Shown piece by piece: positions 1 to 12,263 of a DNA stretch of 64,000 nt; position 1 is the stretch's first letter; each line of letters starts with the position of its first letter. This DNA is from Canna indica (lineage: Eukaryota; Streptophyta; Magnoliopsida; Zingiberales; Cannaceae): contig CP136895.1 of NCBI GenBank assembly GCA_034359265.1, positions 43,914,001 through 43,978,000 of the forward strand. Reading direction: 5' to 3'. The notes under the pieces were generated by a model. That model was given only the letters and a program-made list of their open reading frames with translations. It was not told where the DNA came from and made no database searches. A program made the translations under genes and the position numbers.

Positions 1-79
1 ATGTGATTGGCTCAAGGTTCCTTTCAATCTCCCACATGCACTTTAGCCAATCATCCTGGTATTTGTATACCAAATTTCA
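1..79 (-). repeat. Start of the 3' LTR of element M (fragment at window edge)
   Basis: These bases match 10082-10171 closely; both contain gattggctcaagg, then tttcaatctccca, then gcactttagccaatcatc. The best reading is that both are the outer end of one LTR in minus orientation, ending in ...TTTCA (LTR start TGAAA/TGAGAA on the minus strand). No clear polypurine tract lies next to it at 80-95, so the exact boundary is uncertain. Confidence 0.45.
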
Positions 80-184
80 GTGGTAATCGAATTTGCATAA
101 GTTACAACCAGACAAGGGAATAAGTGGGGCATAGGGAATAGTATTCCATTCCCCCTCTATTCAATCCAACCGAACACTATCTTA

Positions 185-1325
185 GTTCCTTAACTTTGAG
201 CAACAGTCCTAGTATTGTCGTACAATATCGGTGCTGAACTGGCAACCTCAGGAATAACTCCCACTGAATGATAAACTCCTTTATCCAATGCTATCCTAAG
301 TGGTAGAGTAAGTAGCAAAGCACAAAGCCTTGGTCACCTTAACGGTTACAGTACCCAGCTAGGAACACTAATTTCCTGCTTACCGCACTACCATTAAAGG
401 TATCCTTATACCATCATATGGTTTCATCGTCGTATAGAACACCTCTCATCATTCTCAAGTGTTTGAGAGAGTTCTTCATTTGCTCTTCAATGTTATTCTC
501 CAGGGTTTTGCCCAAAAACTGCTAGATACCTTTAAGGTATAAGCAATATCAAGCCAAGTGTAAAGCATCACATGATGGATTCCTCTACCGAAGCATAATG
601 GATCTTCTCACCCTTTGTCTTTCCTCAGATGTCTAAGGAGACATCATCTTGAAGAGACTGATGCTATGACTCATAGGCAAGTAACCTCTCTTTTACTGCC
701 TTCTATGCTAAACCTCCTTAGAATTGTATCAATATACATGGGCTAGGGCAATCCTGGCATCCTTTCAGACCTATTCCCAACAGATCTTAATACCGAGTAT
801 ATAGGAGGCCTTTCCCAGATGTACCATGGACAATCAATATGGGTAATAATTGGAGCATGGGAACATGTTTTTCCCACACGTATGTCATACAATATAACTA
901 CACTCCCACTAAACACCTTGTCTACACAAAGTTCAACCTCATTTTTGATAAAATCAAAACCCTTTTGATTATCTCATCAAAACAGATGTTTCAACTCTTC
1001 GGTGCTAGCTATAGTCCATAAATGGACCTCTGCAACTCGCATACCTTACTCGACCCAACCTAGGATACGAACTCCTCTAGCTATGTCATATAGACTTCTT
1101 CATAACGGAAGAATGCAATCTAGACACCCACTAGCTAGATCTCGTATTCATAGTACGCACTGATGGCTAGCAATATCCAGATGGACTTGAGCACTAGAAC
1201 TGGTGAGAATGTCTTATTGCAGACAAGCTATTGTCTGGGTTAGATCTCATTCATAGCCAGTCTGGTCTTATATGTCCACACCTTGCCAGCTGCTCAGATC
1301 TTTCCTAAAGATCCACCCACACCCT
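185..1325 (-). pseudogene. Decayed Ty1/copia reverse transcriptase-RNase H (element M)
   Basis: Minus-strand translation, with many stops and frame changes, recovers copia polymerase motifs in order. An EEVYMT block and LQRSIYGL lie near 980-1120, YIDTILRRF near 720-740, and the RNase H stretch ILYDNTRTVAQS near 210-240. The usual YVDD catalytic box is not legible between the first two. The N-terminal pol domains are missing. This is a relic with no coding capacity; it identifies element M as copia. Confidence 0.75.
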
Positions 1326-1475
1326 ATAGGATTCCTTTTGAGCCGGTCAACCAAACTCCGTACTTGGTTTGAGTCGAGTTTAGATTTGCATAATGCCATT
1401 GCATGGTATCAATACATTTGATCATTAAGAGATCGTGGATTGCCTAAATCTAGGTCATACCCTATGGCTAGATAT

Positions 1476-2013
1476 TAGGGGTGAGCATCGATTCGGTTCG
1501 GTTATTAACCGAACTGAACCAAAAGAAATTTTTTAACCGTTTATCAAACGGAAAGAATTCGGTTAATTTGGTTTGATTAACTAAATTTTTGGTTCGGTTC
1601 GGTTAATTTGGTTCGATTAACCGAAAAGATTAAAAAAAAAAATCAATCTTTTTTTTTAAAAAATATAGATGCTAAGACTCGAACCTAAGCCCAATTATGT
1701 ATCCAAACCTTACTCTTACCCCTCTAACAATGTTAGCAAAATTCATTATCAATTTACTTCTAACTAACACATATTATATATATAATTAAATGTAAAATAA
1801 ATAATATTACACGGCAAATTAGATTTGAACTTGGCCGAGCTAGAGGATGAACATTGCACTTAACCACCAAGGCAAATACCAATAGTTTATATAATTGTTA
1901 TTATGCATAAATATACACATAATATATATATATATATATATATATTCGGTTAATTCGGTAAATTAACCGAAGCGTCGGTTAATTTACCGAACCGAACCGA
2001 AAACCGAAATCCA
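1476..2013. mobile_element. hAT-like MITE remnant rich in CGGTTCGGTT
   Basis: The left end reads TAGGGGTGAGCA followed by alternating CGGTTCGGTT and AACCGAACC, the arrangement seen in many plant hAT-type MITEs. The right side (1950-2010) holds the complementary CCGAACCGAACCG run. The matching terminal sequence TGCTCACCCCTA is absent, and the sequence passes into an LTR fragment, so the element is truncated on the right. Confidence 0.5.
1921..1946. repeat. (TA)n microsatellite
   Basis: An almost pure TA dinucleotide run lies inside the AT-rich centre of the MITE. Confidence 0.9.
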
Positions 2014-2015
2014 AA

Positions 2016-2344
2016 ATTTAGAAACAAGATAGTCTTGTAAAGCTTGTTTAGAAATCCGATGAAGACGTCATCGTTGTAAAGAAAACAAGATAATCTAGTA
2101 AAGCTAGTTTAGAAATTCTAAGCAGGGTGCTTAGCTAGTGGAGTAGTCATTGGGGCCGAACCACTGTATATCATTGTGTTAGCATTGATATTTTGTTTGT
2201 GTTTATTGCTTCATATTTATTGCTTCCGCTTGCTATTAGTATCGTGCATAGCCTAACAAATCAAGAAAATATTAAAATCGAATTTAGGCAAATAGATTAG
2301 ATAACACACTATTCACCCCCTCCTCTAGTGTGGCCATTTCACCA
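2016..2344 (+). repeat. 3' part of a GGTCGACC-clan copia LTR
   Basis: It matches the last third of the solo LTR at 13504-15128: an aacaagat...cttgtaaag segment, then gggtgcttag, gtggagtag and ggccgaaccac, ending in the clan terminus near ctctagtgtggccatttcacc. The 5' two thirds, including the promoter, are gone. The cttgtaaagctngtttagaaat stretch occurs twice (about 2031 and 2091), a small internal duplication. Confidence 0.7.
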
Positions 2345-3572
2345 ATATATGTGACTTCCATATGTTTTTGCCTCTATGGCAACCAAGGCCTTGTGTGTGC
2401 AAAACAAACCAAGGAGCCCTAGTTGAGACGGACCCATCGTTCGTATGCCCTAGCGAGAAAACAACCACCCTTGAGTGTAGCTCGACAAGGTAAGTCATGT
2501 TCAAGATGGTAGCAGAGACACAAAAGGGATATGTACCATATGAGGTGCAACGTGTCTATCGGCACAAAAGGCCTTGTGTGCGCACAACAAACCCATTGTG
2601 ACAATAGACACACTTGTCCCTCATAACGATGGAAGGCGTGACCGATATTCTTAATATCTTAGCCATTCAGACTCAATATTATTGGAGGATTTCTTCATGC
2701 AATTATAATTTATCTAAGAAATCAACAATTGAAGCAAGAGCAATAAATAAAAGCATAAAGTAAATGAGGATGATTATGGATGTTCTAAGGGTTCCACCCG
2801 AGCCAACGGGCGAACCAAGGCCATCATCCTAGGGTTTTTAGGGAGCTCCATCTCACCAAGGCGCTGCCCAAAACCACCTTATAGGTTGCCGGTTCCATCA
2901 GTGCCTTCCCGGGGTTCAAGCCGTCATCAACATGGCGCCGAACACCTCCTCTCCGCGCGCGCACCAAAACGGGGCAGCAAGCGTGCTCGTCGTGAATCTG
3001 CCCCTAAACTTCTGATTTTACGAAATTAAAAGAAGAAGACCCCAAACATCCCTTGGGGAGAGATTTAAGGAGAGGGAGAAGTGCATTACAATCAAAATTC
3101 TCAAGAGGAAGGCAGGAGTACGTAGGCCCAATTTAGAAATTGTAAAGCTGAAATTTCATAAATTTACAAGCAATCATCACAACCACGTTTTACACAAAGT
3201 CACATGCAAATAGGGCTCATCCATAATCATCCTTTCATGCATCATATCAAATATGAAAAAGAAAGGAAAAAATAGAATCTGAAATTGAGCAAATCCGTTC
3301 ACGTTTCCACCCAAAATGGTTCAAACAACACATGCTGAATTTTTTGGTTCTCGGGGCTGTTCAACCATGAACCCATGATATTTTTGAGTTTAAATTCTGT
3401 CCAAAATCAATTTGGACAGTAGGCTTTCCCCTCAATTCATCATATGAACCGTGGAGCCAAGAGAATGACTCAGAAACCCCCAAAAACCAAAACCTAGCAG
3501 CATGACGTTTAGGGAGCGAACGGTTTGTAAACGTGATCAAAACGCGAAATAAAAATCCAAAATTTTGCCAAA
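2345..3572 (-). other. Non-coding internal/leader sequence of element M
   Basis: No open frame here resembles a known protein. In minus orientation the stretch follows directly after a primer-binding site, so the part next to 3572 is probably the 5' leader of element M. I cannot assign 2345-2750, which contains two copies of a ccttgtgtg(t/c)gc(a)aaacaaacc-like motif (2390 and 2572). Confidence 0.4.
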
Positions 3573-3588
3573 GGTGGCTCTGATACCA
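3573..3588 (-). other. Primer-binding site (initiator Met-tRNA) of element M
   Basis: The minus strand reads TGGTATCAGAGCCACC, the standard complement to the 3' end of plant initiator Met-tRNA, one base from the LTR edge ...CCCATCA. It fixes the orientation of element M. Confidence 0.85.
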
Positions 3589-4869
3589 CTGATGGGATAG
3601 GAATCGAAAACGCAGTGGAAATAGCAATTTAAAATTTTGAAACCATCCCGAAAACATCGATCTACTTTAGCAATATTAAGGAATCCAACATCGTTGATGT
3701 GGGAGAAGGTATACCTCAAACCGCGGTTGATATGGCTGATCCTTTCCCTGTCTTGAGACACACACATGCACGTCCTCCAACGATAGTCCACACCAAGCAC
3801 CTCGCAACAATAGGGGCAGCGAAAACCGGGGCTCGTTGTGGCTCAATGGAGAAGCTTTCTCAATCCCGGAATCCACCTAGGCAAGGCCGGTCCTTCCACC
3901 AAGAACCGAGCACCAAAAAAGAGAGGAAGAGGGGTTGAGAAAACCACGAAACGAGAAGGTAGATAAAGGAATACCTAGCTGTCCTTCTTGGACTCCTTCG
4001 AGAAGATGAAGTAGATGGCACACCCAAGTAGAAGACACCTTGAATTCGACTTCACAAAAGCCCAGGGAAGGAGGAAGAAGATGGCCGACCACCAAGGGAG
4101 AGGAGGTGAGATTCTTTGGAACTTTTCCACTCAAGAACCCTCTTAAGAATCATGTTCATCATCACCCTTGAAGGAGGCTCGTCCTCCAATTTATAGGGGG
4201 CATGGGCGGCTACAAGAGTAGACCCACCCCCCTTAAAAAACTCTCTCTGGAATTCAAAATTCTGGGGTTTGCCTCCAAAAAATATTTCATATTTAATTGT
4301 TTCATAATTTATTCGAAATTAATTAAATTCAATTAAATATAAATTTTAATTTATCTCCATAAATTAAGAGCCCATCAATAGGAATCATTAATTACGTAAA
4401 TAAACCAATATCCTAAACAATAGGAAAGAGGTTTATCTAAATAAAATATGATTTATCTAAACTAATTAAATTCCTATCAAATAGGAATAATAATTATCTA
4501 AATAAATTAAATTCCTATTAATTAATAGAATTATGATTTATCCTCATAAATCATATATCTATTAATTTTATGATTTATCTCCATAAATCAAATTACTATT
4601 AATTAGGATTTATCAAAATAAAGTAATTCCTAATTAATTGGTTGGTCTCAAGGTTGAAAACTAATTTTCCCACCATGTATATTTGATTCGAAATCAAATT
4701 ATATTTAATTCATATTTAAATACAATCCTTGTCAAGTGGTTAATTAAATATTTACTTCATAATTAAATTTAATCAACCACATAAAATATTATTATGTGTC
4801 AATCCCTACAATTTAGGGATGCCCTACAAATTAGGGTTACCGAAGAACTCCTTCCTCGCGCATTCATTC

Positions 4870-7422
4870 TGTCACACCCCAACTATGGGTAGTGTGACCG
4901 GCCAGGGCCTATATTCTACCATGTAGCCTACTGTCTACACTGACATAAAAGAAACTAGAACATGTCGATAAAAAGAAACCTCAACACAAACTTTATTAAA
5001 AGTTTTCAAAGTTCACAATCATATGTTTTCAAATCAAGGAAGAAAACCAACATCAGAACAACCGGACGTCTCAAGTATCAAAGTTTTACAAACTTTTTCC
5101 AAAATACAACTGTCAGTGCAAAAAAGAAAACAACTACTAAAACACTGGACTTTGACTCAAGGATGCCGCTTCGAGATATGACACCACCACCCACCCTCCA
5201 GTTGCACCATGCCGACAGGTCACAATCACTGCTCATGCTCTGTAAAAACAAAGAAACAAACTGTGAGTCCACTTGGGACTCACTGAGAGGTTCTTGCGAA
5301 CCTCCACATAATCCTCAGTTACTCATGCATAACATATAAGGCAACACAATATATATCCAGGGAGGTAAGTTACTTCTAGTGTGACTACAGACCTGATGGG
5401 TCATTTTGTATAAACCATATATGTGAAAACTTTCCATCTTGGCCTATCCAGCCTCCGACATTCGGCCCTTGGGCCTACTTATGGTATGAGAATCCCGGCT
5501 ACAATCGGCCCTACCATACAAGGTAGAATCATACTAGCCGTTCGGTCACATCATATCAAGATGTAAACAGGAAATCTCGGGCCATTGACTAGGATGGTCC
5601 ACTAGTCTTCGGACACCGTCTGGGGTAGGGATAGCTAGTCCCACCCAACTAGGGTTTGACACCTAGCGGGCCCGCTGGTGTATCTCAAGACCCAAACACT
5701 GGCCGAGCTAAGCATTGGTCATTTTCGACCTCCACGCTTCTCGGCAGACCATCTCAAGCACTTCACACAATCAAATGTCCTAGGGTTTCCTTATACACAC
5801 TTCGGGCCATTGCCCGTATCTAGCCCTAATCCGGGCTATAGGGTCAACAAACTAATGCCGCCCTTTCAAAATGTGTACATCTAATAGTTCTAGGTTTCCA
5901 AAAATATTTACTAGAAGTCCTAGAAGTTATGTCATCTCCTAGCTAAGTTTTCATATATGCTGAGCATCTCGCAACGTTCTACATGTTATCTAACATTATA
6001 CACTATCTTGGGTGAGGAATTCCATGTACCGACCTTGGAATTCCACCCATGAACATTTTAGGACAGCATGTGTAATCTAAAGAAAAGTAAGCATACTTTA
6101 CAACATCTACTATATATAGCCACTAGATTCATACATAAACAATTATACGCTACCTTTAGAATTAAACACAATAAGAAACAATTTATCTAGCATAGCAAGG
6201 TAGCAATAAATTCAACAATGCATGAAATACTAAGTATGGTAAACTAATATATCATTTCAAAAATATAAGATAAATGAGCTAAGGATGGTCATTAAGCTTG
6301 CATTCCTACAATTTCAGAAATCAATAAATTTACTTACTATGGTTAGTGTTCTTCCTAAGTATCATCACGTCTCTATAGTTTTAACATTCTAACCATGGAA
6401 GTTTCCATCTAAAGCTTACCCTCTCCCTCCCCCTAGGCTTGGCCGAGCATTGAGCAAGGTGAACCTTGCTCGGCCACGCCTCTTAGGGTAGGAAAGGGAA
6501 AAGGAGAATTTATCCCCGACCCTAATTCTTTGTCTCCGCTATAACTAAATTTCATGTGGACTAGTTTGCCCCTTCGCCTACACATGGCTGAACCTTTCTC
6601 ATGAAGATTAGGGTTCATTCGGCCACAACCTAAGAGTCCTAGGGAAGACATGCTTCATAACACGTGATATCGACGACTAAGAATGCTCTATTGACGAACT
6701 TAAGATCATCTATGGGCCTTACTTTCGTTAAGGGAGTTGGGGAAAATTTTGGCATGACCTTTCCCCTTTTCCCATGATTCGGCAGCCCTAGCATTTGAGA
6801 AATCGACGAGGAAACAAAACGATCCAACAAGGATTGATAAAAAACTATGTATACACCACTACGAAACCTTGATTCGTCGGAAAATCGTGAGAAAGCACGA
6901 TCCTATCACCACTAAGGGTTCGGCTACTCGCCTCCCCCATTTCTTCAAAACAAAACACTCACCTTGATTGAGGGGAATGAAAGATCGGATGACGACAACT
7001 TCAAATTTTCCGGCGACGCCGCGAAATCCCGGATCGACCAAAATCCCCTTTCCCTTGCTTCTTCTCCCCCTCTCCTATGCGCTGCCTTGTGTGACTCCAA
7101 GATGAGTCGCATGGCAGCATGAATGAGGGATTCTAATCCCTCATCAAACCTTCCTTAATGGCCCTTGACTCTAAATCATGACTCGACTAAACCCGAGCTC
7201 AACTTGGTTTCCGACTCTATCCGCAACACGAGTCGACTTAACTCGATTAAAGTATAAATGCATAAAAGGAAAGAGTCATTTGCCCAATTAAATTGCATAC
7301 ATCATTAGTCGAGTCATACCTTTTTACTCGAGGCGATCCTGAGACTCGACTCGACTACCTCCGAGTCCGGCGCGCTGCACCAAAACAGATTTTTATATTA
7401 GGAAATTTTCCCGAGTCTTACA
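4870..7422 (-). mobile_element. Solo LTR of a Tekay-like gypsy element
   Basis: The plus-strand ends are TGTCACACCCC at 4870 and CGAGTCTTACA at 7422, giving TG...CA termini. The 5-bp target duplication CATTC lies at 4865-4869 and 7423-7427. Read on the minus strand it starts TGTAAGACTCGGG, the same family as the truncated LTR at 15688. At 2553 bp with no internal region it is a solo LTR left by LTR-LTR recombination. It is nested in the LTR of element M. Confidence 0.9.
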
Positions 7423-8189
7423 CATTCCTATAGGAAACATATTTCCTATTATGTCTGTAAACGAGATCTGTGATCGAGTTACAGCATGTCCATGCTAGTA
7501 GACATATAATGCCGCATTCAGACTCTATCTCATAAAGCCCGTTATGAGGTTAGCTTGTTGTGTGTGACCTATTGGGCCCCACACTAAGCCAGCAGTGAGT
7601 TGTGCATAACGGAGAGTCAGATCCTGATAGAACAACTTCTATTCGAATCTTTTGAGCCTCCACTAAACCCTTTTAGTGTGGTCGTGAGGGACTCCACTCA
7701 CAAGTCAAGATTGACATCTAGCAACATGTCATGACTACCCAGATAGTGTGAGGTTCAATCTATAGGGATTGAACGCTCTTTTGTGGTTAGTTACTGTGGA
7801 ACTAAATCCCTCGGTTACAATGTCCCAAAAACGGCTAGGGTACGGAGGAAGTGTTAAACGCTAATACTGATTCATATGTATTCCACCAGCCAAGATGTCT
7901 TCTCAATAATGAAATGTCAGAAATATCTTTCTGACGGTCATTTCTACTCTAGCCGGCCAGAGATTCTCGAGTCGACACTTGTAGGGACACATAGGACATT
8001 ATCTCCTCTTACTAGGAGTAATTGATTCCATGTTAGTTGCTCACATACCTCCTTGAATGCTTTCCCATGCCCAGTAATACCCAGCACATGACACTGAGGG
8101 CCACGTAGGGATAGAACCAAAGCAATGGGTCGTCAATCACAAGGTAACCATAACAATCTCAAGTCCAAGGACTGCTTGCACCTACTATC

Positions 8190-9678
8190 TGTTGGTGAAA
8201 TGGCCACACTAGAGGGGGGGGGGTGAATAGTGTGTCAATTAATTCTATTTGCCTAAATTCTATTTTAAACTTATCTTAAACTACTTAGGCAATTTATAAT
8301 TCAACAACTAAATACGGAAGCGAGTGATGCAGATAAATAATGCGATACACAAAGAGAACAATGCTAATACAATTATTTATAGTGGTTCAGCCCCAATGCC
8401 TACTCCACCACCTAAGCATCCCGCTTAGGATTTCCAAACTAAGCTTTACTAGATTAATCTTGTTTCCCTTACAACGAGGACTTTGACCCGAAGAGTCTCG
8501 CTCTCAACCTAAGGCACTTTCACACCCGGAAGTCTCCCCCTTCTTACCGAGAGTACTCTTCCACCGCAACCTAAGGGACAACTCAACTAATCATAGTAAA
8601 CTAAGTTTACAATGGGGAATTTAAGACTTAACACCAAGGCAACCACCAACTCAATCAAACCTAGCAACCTAGGTTTACACAAGCTTTAATACAATGAAAT
8701 AAACTCCAAAAATACACAAATAATGGAGCAAATAAATAATACAATAAATACTTACCTCCAAACACGAGTCCTAGTTCCTCTTGATGCCTCAATGATGAAT
8801 CATTCAAAGCTTGAAGGCAAGATCAAGGATGTATCATAGAACCTAGGGTTATCAAAGGGATGGCTCAAGAAATGCTTTGAGAATGATCAAGAATGGCTCA
8901 ATGGAGTCATATATCCTAGAGGAAAGACTCCCATGGCTTGGTATTTATAAGCCATGAAGAGTTGGCATGAAACACCCAACTCAACGTCTAGGAAACTAGT
9001 CGTTTCCACCATCCGGTCGTAGGTCCGGTCGATCATCGGTCAACTGACCGAGCTACGGAAGGCATACTGCCGCGTTACGGTACACTTCGGTCGACCGACT
9101 TTAAAACATAAATGTTATAAAAGGATTATCTCCCATTTGGATTCAATAAAAATATCTAAAAACTCAAAATTCTTAAGAATCAAAATCTAGTTTTTGGGGT
9201 ATAGTACAAATTTCCGGAAAACAAAAATTTTCTAATCTCCCGGGTCAAATATGGGTATACTAAAGGCTTCCAAAAATTCCTTAAAAATACATCATTATCT
9301 AGTTTTTACCCAAGGAACAATTACCGGTATTTTTTGTGATAAGGAAATGTCTAGGTCATATAGCTCTCCAAGGAGCTCCCTAGGCTTAGTGAATTCAAGG
9401 GTCATTTTCTAATTTGCCGGTTTTTCATGTTTTGGGGTTCGGATTTGGTTTTTGGGTTCTTATGCATCATCCTAGACCTAAACTTTAACTTCCCGAAGAA
9501 TCCCGAGCGTCGATGAGCGTCGATGAGCGTCCTTGCCTATTTCTCCGATTTTTCCGATCGGGGACGTCGTGCGCTAACCAACTTGGAACTTGAAAGATCT
9601 CTCAATGAAACATTGGTTCCATATTTTTTATCATCAAAACCGAGATTAAGATCAAGGTAGAAAATCTTAGGCCAACAC
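8190..9678 (-). mobile_element. Solo copia LTR of the GGTCGACC clan (E)
   Basis: The ends are TGTTGGTGAAATGG at 8190 and TTAGGCCAACA at 9678, flanked by the perfect duplication CTATC at 8185-8189 and 9679-9683. On the minus strand it begins TGTTGGCCTAAG, like the LTR at 13504. It has a TATA box near 8943, palindromic GGTCGACC-like motifs at about 9003-9102 and a G tract of ten at the U5 end. The length is 1489 bp. Confidence 0.92.
8932..8982 (-). promoter_or_regulatory. LTR promoter: TATA box inside a hairpin, second hairpin upstream
   Basis: The arms CATGGCTT (8932-8939) and AAGCCATG (8949-8956) are perfect inverted repeats that enclose or overlap the minus-strand TTATAAATA box. Upstream in the transcription direction, GAGTTGG (8959-8965) and CCAACTC (8976-8982) form a second inverted repeat. 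The same layout occurs in the other LTRs of this clan. Function is inferred from position only. Confidence 0.6.
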
Positions 9679-10171
9679 TATCACCCAAGGAACATCTTAT
9701 TGACACTCATGTAAGAATTCCATTATGTGTTCCTCGTGTAGGTCCGTTTAGTGAACTCGTTCACTGATGAGCACCTGCACTTGTACATTAATGACGACTC
9801 ATAGGTAATTATGAGATCAGCTACCCCCTATCATATAAGGCATATACCAAGTGCACTACTCTATCCGAAATCACCAATCCCCTAATCGGTGATCCTATGA
9901 CTAGGAACATTTAGAACAAGAGCATCTGGATTTCAAGTCTCATTGGCATGATCTCATCATGGCCTTAGAATCATTTGCCCGAATTCTTGGGGTTCATCAT
10001 AATCTTTATAAATAAAGATGCAGCATATGATGAAAAGTTGCCTCATTTAGTTGATTTCCCTTGAATAGTCCCCAAACACATCGACACGTGATTGGCTCAA
10101 GGACACTATTCTTTTCAATCTCCCATTTGCACTTTAGCCAATCATCTTGGTATTTGTACACCAAATTCTCA

Positions 10172-10935
10172 GATGAATTCTCAGTTCAAACATTTTCAAT
10201 CGTCCAGTGCGATCAGGTCAAAATCAAGCTTTTCTGCTGGAGAAGATAAAAGAAGTCAATCATCCAAACCTACAGAAAAGACTTAAAAAGTCCAAACCTA
10301 CATAAAGGATCCCAAACAGAAGTCCAAAGGTGTTCAATATTTTGAGTGTGAAGGATTTGGACATGTCAGATCAGAATGTCCATACCTACAGAAAAGACTC
10401 AAAAAGTCCTTTACTATTTACCTTGAGTGATGATGATGTTGAATAAGTTGATCCAGAAGAATCTGAACAAGGCAATTTTAGAGCCTTCACAATTCATATT
10501 GTTGACACAGTTAAAACTCTCGACAACTCAGATATAGATGATGATAAATGTAAAGTTCAATGTGTTGACAGTCTTGAGGAAGCTTATCAGGAGATGTTTG
10601 ACATATGGGTTGAAGTGGCAAAACTCAACAAATCCTTTAGCAATCAGAACAAGCTTTTAATTGAAGAAAAGAAGATTCTTAAGGAGAAAGTTCAAGCTTT
10701 TCAAAGTCAGATTATTGAAAAAGAAGACAAAGAGTCTAAGTTGATTTCTGAACTTGAAAAGGTAAAGAAGGAAGTTAGAATAATGAATTCTACTGGTACT
10801 CTTAATAAAAATTTGAGTGCAAAAAAATATCCTTGTAATCATAAAGGACTAGGATACACTAGTTCAGGAACTTTCATAGAGGCTCTTCAAGTCGTCAAAA
10901 GCCTACTACGAGGAGGGGGAATAGGGTGCCCATAG
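10172..10935 (+). pseudogene. Copia A gag remnant (zinc knuckle and coiled coil)
   Basis: Broken frames contain a knuckle-like CEGFGHVRSEC (about 10350-10380). The zinc knuckle of copia gag binds RNA. Downstream an open frame at 10594-10935 is rich in Lys/Glu heptads (KILKEKVQAFQSQIIEKEDK), a coiled coil like that of SIRE-type gag C-termini. The N-terminal half is missing because element M abuts at 10171. Stops and frameshifts separate the pieces. Confidence 0.7.
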
Positions 10936-11040
10936 GCTATTATTGCAGGTGCAGAGAGCACATTATAGCAAATTTCTTCAAACTCTCTGACAAACTGATG
11001 AGAAAAATCATGTAAATTCCCCTAGGCAAAAAGTTAAGTA

Positions 11041-11406
11041 AATATGGGTAACAAAGATTGATCTTAACTCCCATGTTGCTTTTATGTCAAAGTTTGGTTA
11101 TTCTCTTGGATCTTGTATTTCGATAGTGGGTATTCTCAGCATATGATAGGAAGTCCAAAAAATCTAAAAGATATTCAGGAACATGGAGGTGCAATTGTTA
11201 CTTTTGGAGATGGAGGAAATGGAAATGTCATAGGAGTTGGAACTCTCAATGTTCCAGGAATTCCTAATTTGGAAAATGTCCTGCTGGTAGAAGGTCTCAA
11301 GGGTAGTCTTGTGAGTATAAGCCAATTGTGTGATCAAAATTTAAATATTTAATTTACTAAAAATAGTTGCAAGGTTTTTGATATGCCATCATCGATAGTC
11401 GATTGT
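11041..11406 (+). pseudogene. Copia A aspartic protease
   Basis: The YFDSGYSQHM motif (DSG active-site triad) is followed by a GGAIVTFGDGGNG stretch and VLLVEGLKGSLVSISQLCD, the normal copia protease order. The usual Cys in DSGCS is Tyr here. The frame closes at a TAA near 11352 before the GAG-pre-integrase region resumes at 11408. It belongs to the same element as the flanking gag and integrase. Confidence 0.8.
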
Positions 11407-11407
11407 C

Positions 11408-11974
11408 TTGAAGGATAATGACTGTATTCTTGAAGGAAATAGATCTAGAGACAATTGTTACAAAATTGTCTACTCTTCTATTTGTCTTTCAGTTGTTTCT
11501 TCTGACATTAATCTGTGGCATCGATTGTTAGGTCATGTAAATTACAGAGATCTGAAGAAACTTGTAATTGTTGAAGCCGTTAGAGGCATTCCAAAACATT
11601 CAGGAGAACCTGAAGTTGTTTGCGGTCATTGTCAAGAAGGAAAGCAGACTAGACAGTCTCATCAACAATCACAACTGGTAGCTACATCAAAACCTCTTGA
11701 GCTTCTTCACTTGGATCTTGTCGGTCCTATGCAGGTTGAAAGTATTGGTGGTAAAAAGTCTGTTCTTGTCCGTGTAGATGATTTCTCTCTTTTTACTTGG
11801 ACAGAATTCCTAAGAGAAAAGTCTAATGCTTTTAGCATTTTTAAATCTCTATGTTTGAGACTTCAGAATGAGCAAGAACTCCGTATTCTGAAGGTGATCA
11901 GAATAAGGAGTGATCATGGAAGAGAATTTGAGAACATTTCTTTCTCTGAATTTTGTGATGAAAATGGTATATTC
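11408..11974 (+). pseudogene. Copia A integrase, 5' part (split by element B)
   Basis: The HHCC zinc-binding region is visible (WHRLLGHVN ... CGHCQEGK). The catalytic core follows with the first Asp in LLHLDLVGPM and the second in IRSDHGREFEN. The frame stops at DENGI because B's LTR inserted at 11975; the third catalytic residue (Glu in QQNGVVER) is found at 17840, beyond B. Integrase joins retroelement cDNA to chromosomal DNA. This copy is split and cannot be made as one protein. Confidence 0.9.
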
Positions 11975-12263
11975 TGTTGGCCCAAGGGTTCTCCTTAGGC
12001 CTTGATCTCTATTTTGATGATAACAAACATGTATTTAATATATTTGTGAAGTTTTAAGTTCAGGTTGAGGTTACGATATGCACGCGAAGTTCGTTCGGAG
12101 AAATACAAAAATCGACAAAAATGGCTTCGAAAATGAGCGAGTAGAAAAATCTCTAGAAATTTTATCCCAAGCTAATTTGCAATGTTATCCAAGTCAAAAC
12201 TTGGTAACGGAACTCGGAGACGAAGTGCGCTAGAAGATGGCTGGAAAAAATAGCCTTAGTCTA

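Larger units (their letters stand above)
3590..10171 (-). mobile_element. 5' LTR of element M, interrupted by two solo LTRs
   Basis: The minus-strand LTR would start TGAGAATTTGG at 10171 and end CCCATCA at 3590, next to the primer-binding site. Removing two precise insertions (4870-7422 and 8190-9678, each with a 5-bp duplication) leaves about 2.5 kb. Residual LTR sequence is at 3590-4869, 7428-8184 and 9684-10171. Its outer edge abuts the gag remnant of copia A, so M appears to have inserted into A's gag. Short open frames here (for example 3877-4134) have no family signature. Confidence 0.55.

Noticed and set aside
839..1021. 60-codon plus-strand frame
   Set aside because: It is antisense to the decayed copia RT, whose motifs are read on the minus strand.
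3573..3588. Possible tRNA gene or tRNA-derived repeat at TGGTATCAGAGC sites
   Set aside because: Only the 3'-end complement is present, next to LTR ends; these are primer-binding sites, and no cloverleaf can be drawn around them.
3877..4134. 85-codon minus-strand frame
   Set aside because: It lies inside the LTR of element M, has no domain or homologue I recognise, and neighbouring frames of similar length overlap it.
10061..10286. Two overlapping small frames upstream of gag A
   Set aside because: They straddle the LTR M / copia A junction and match no protein beyond the gag remnant.
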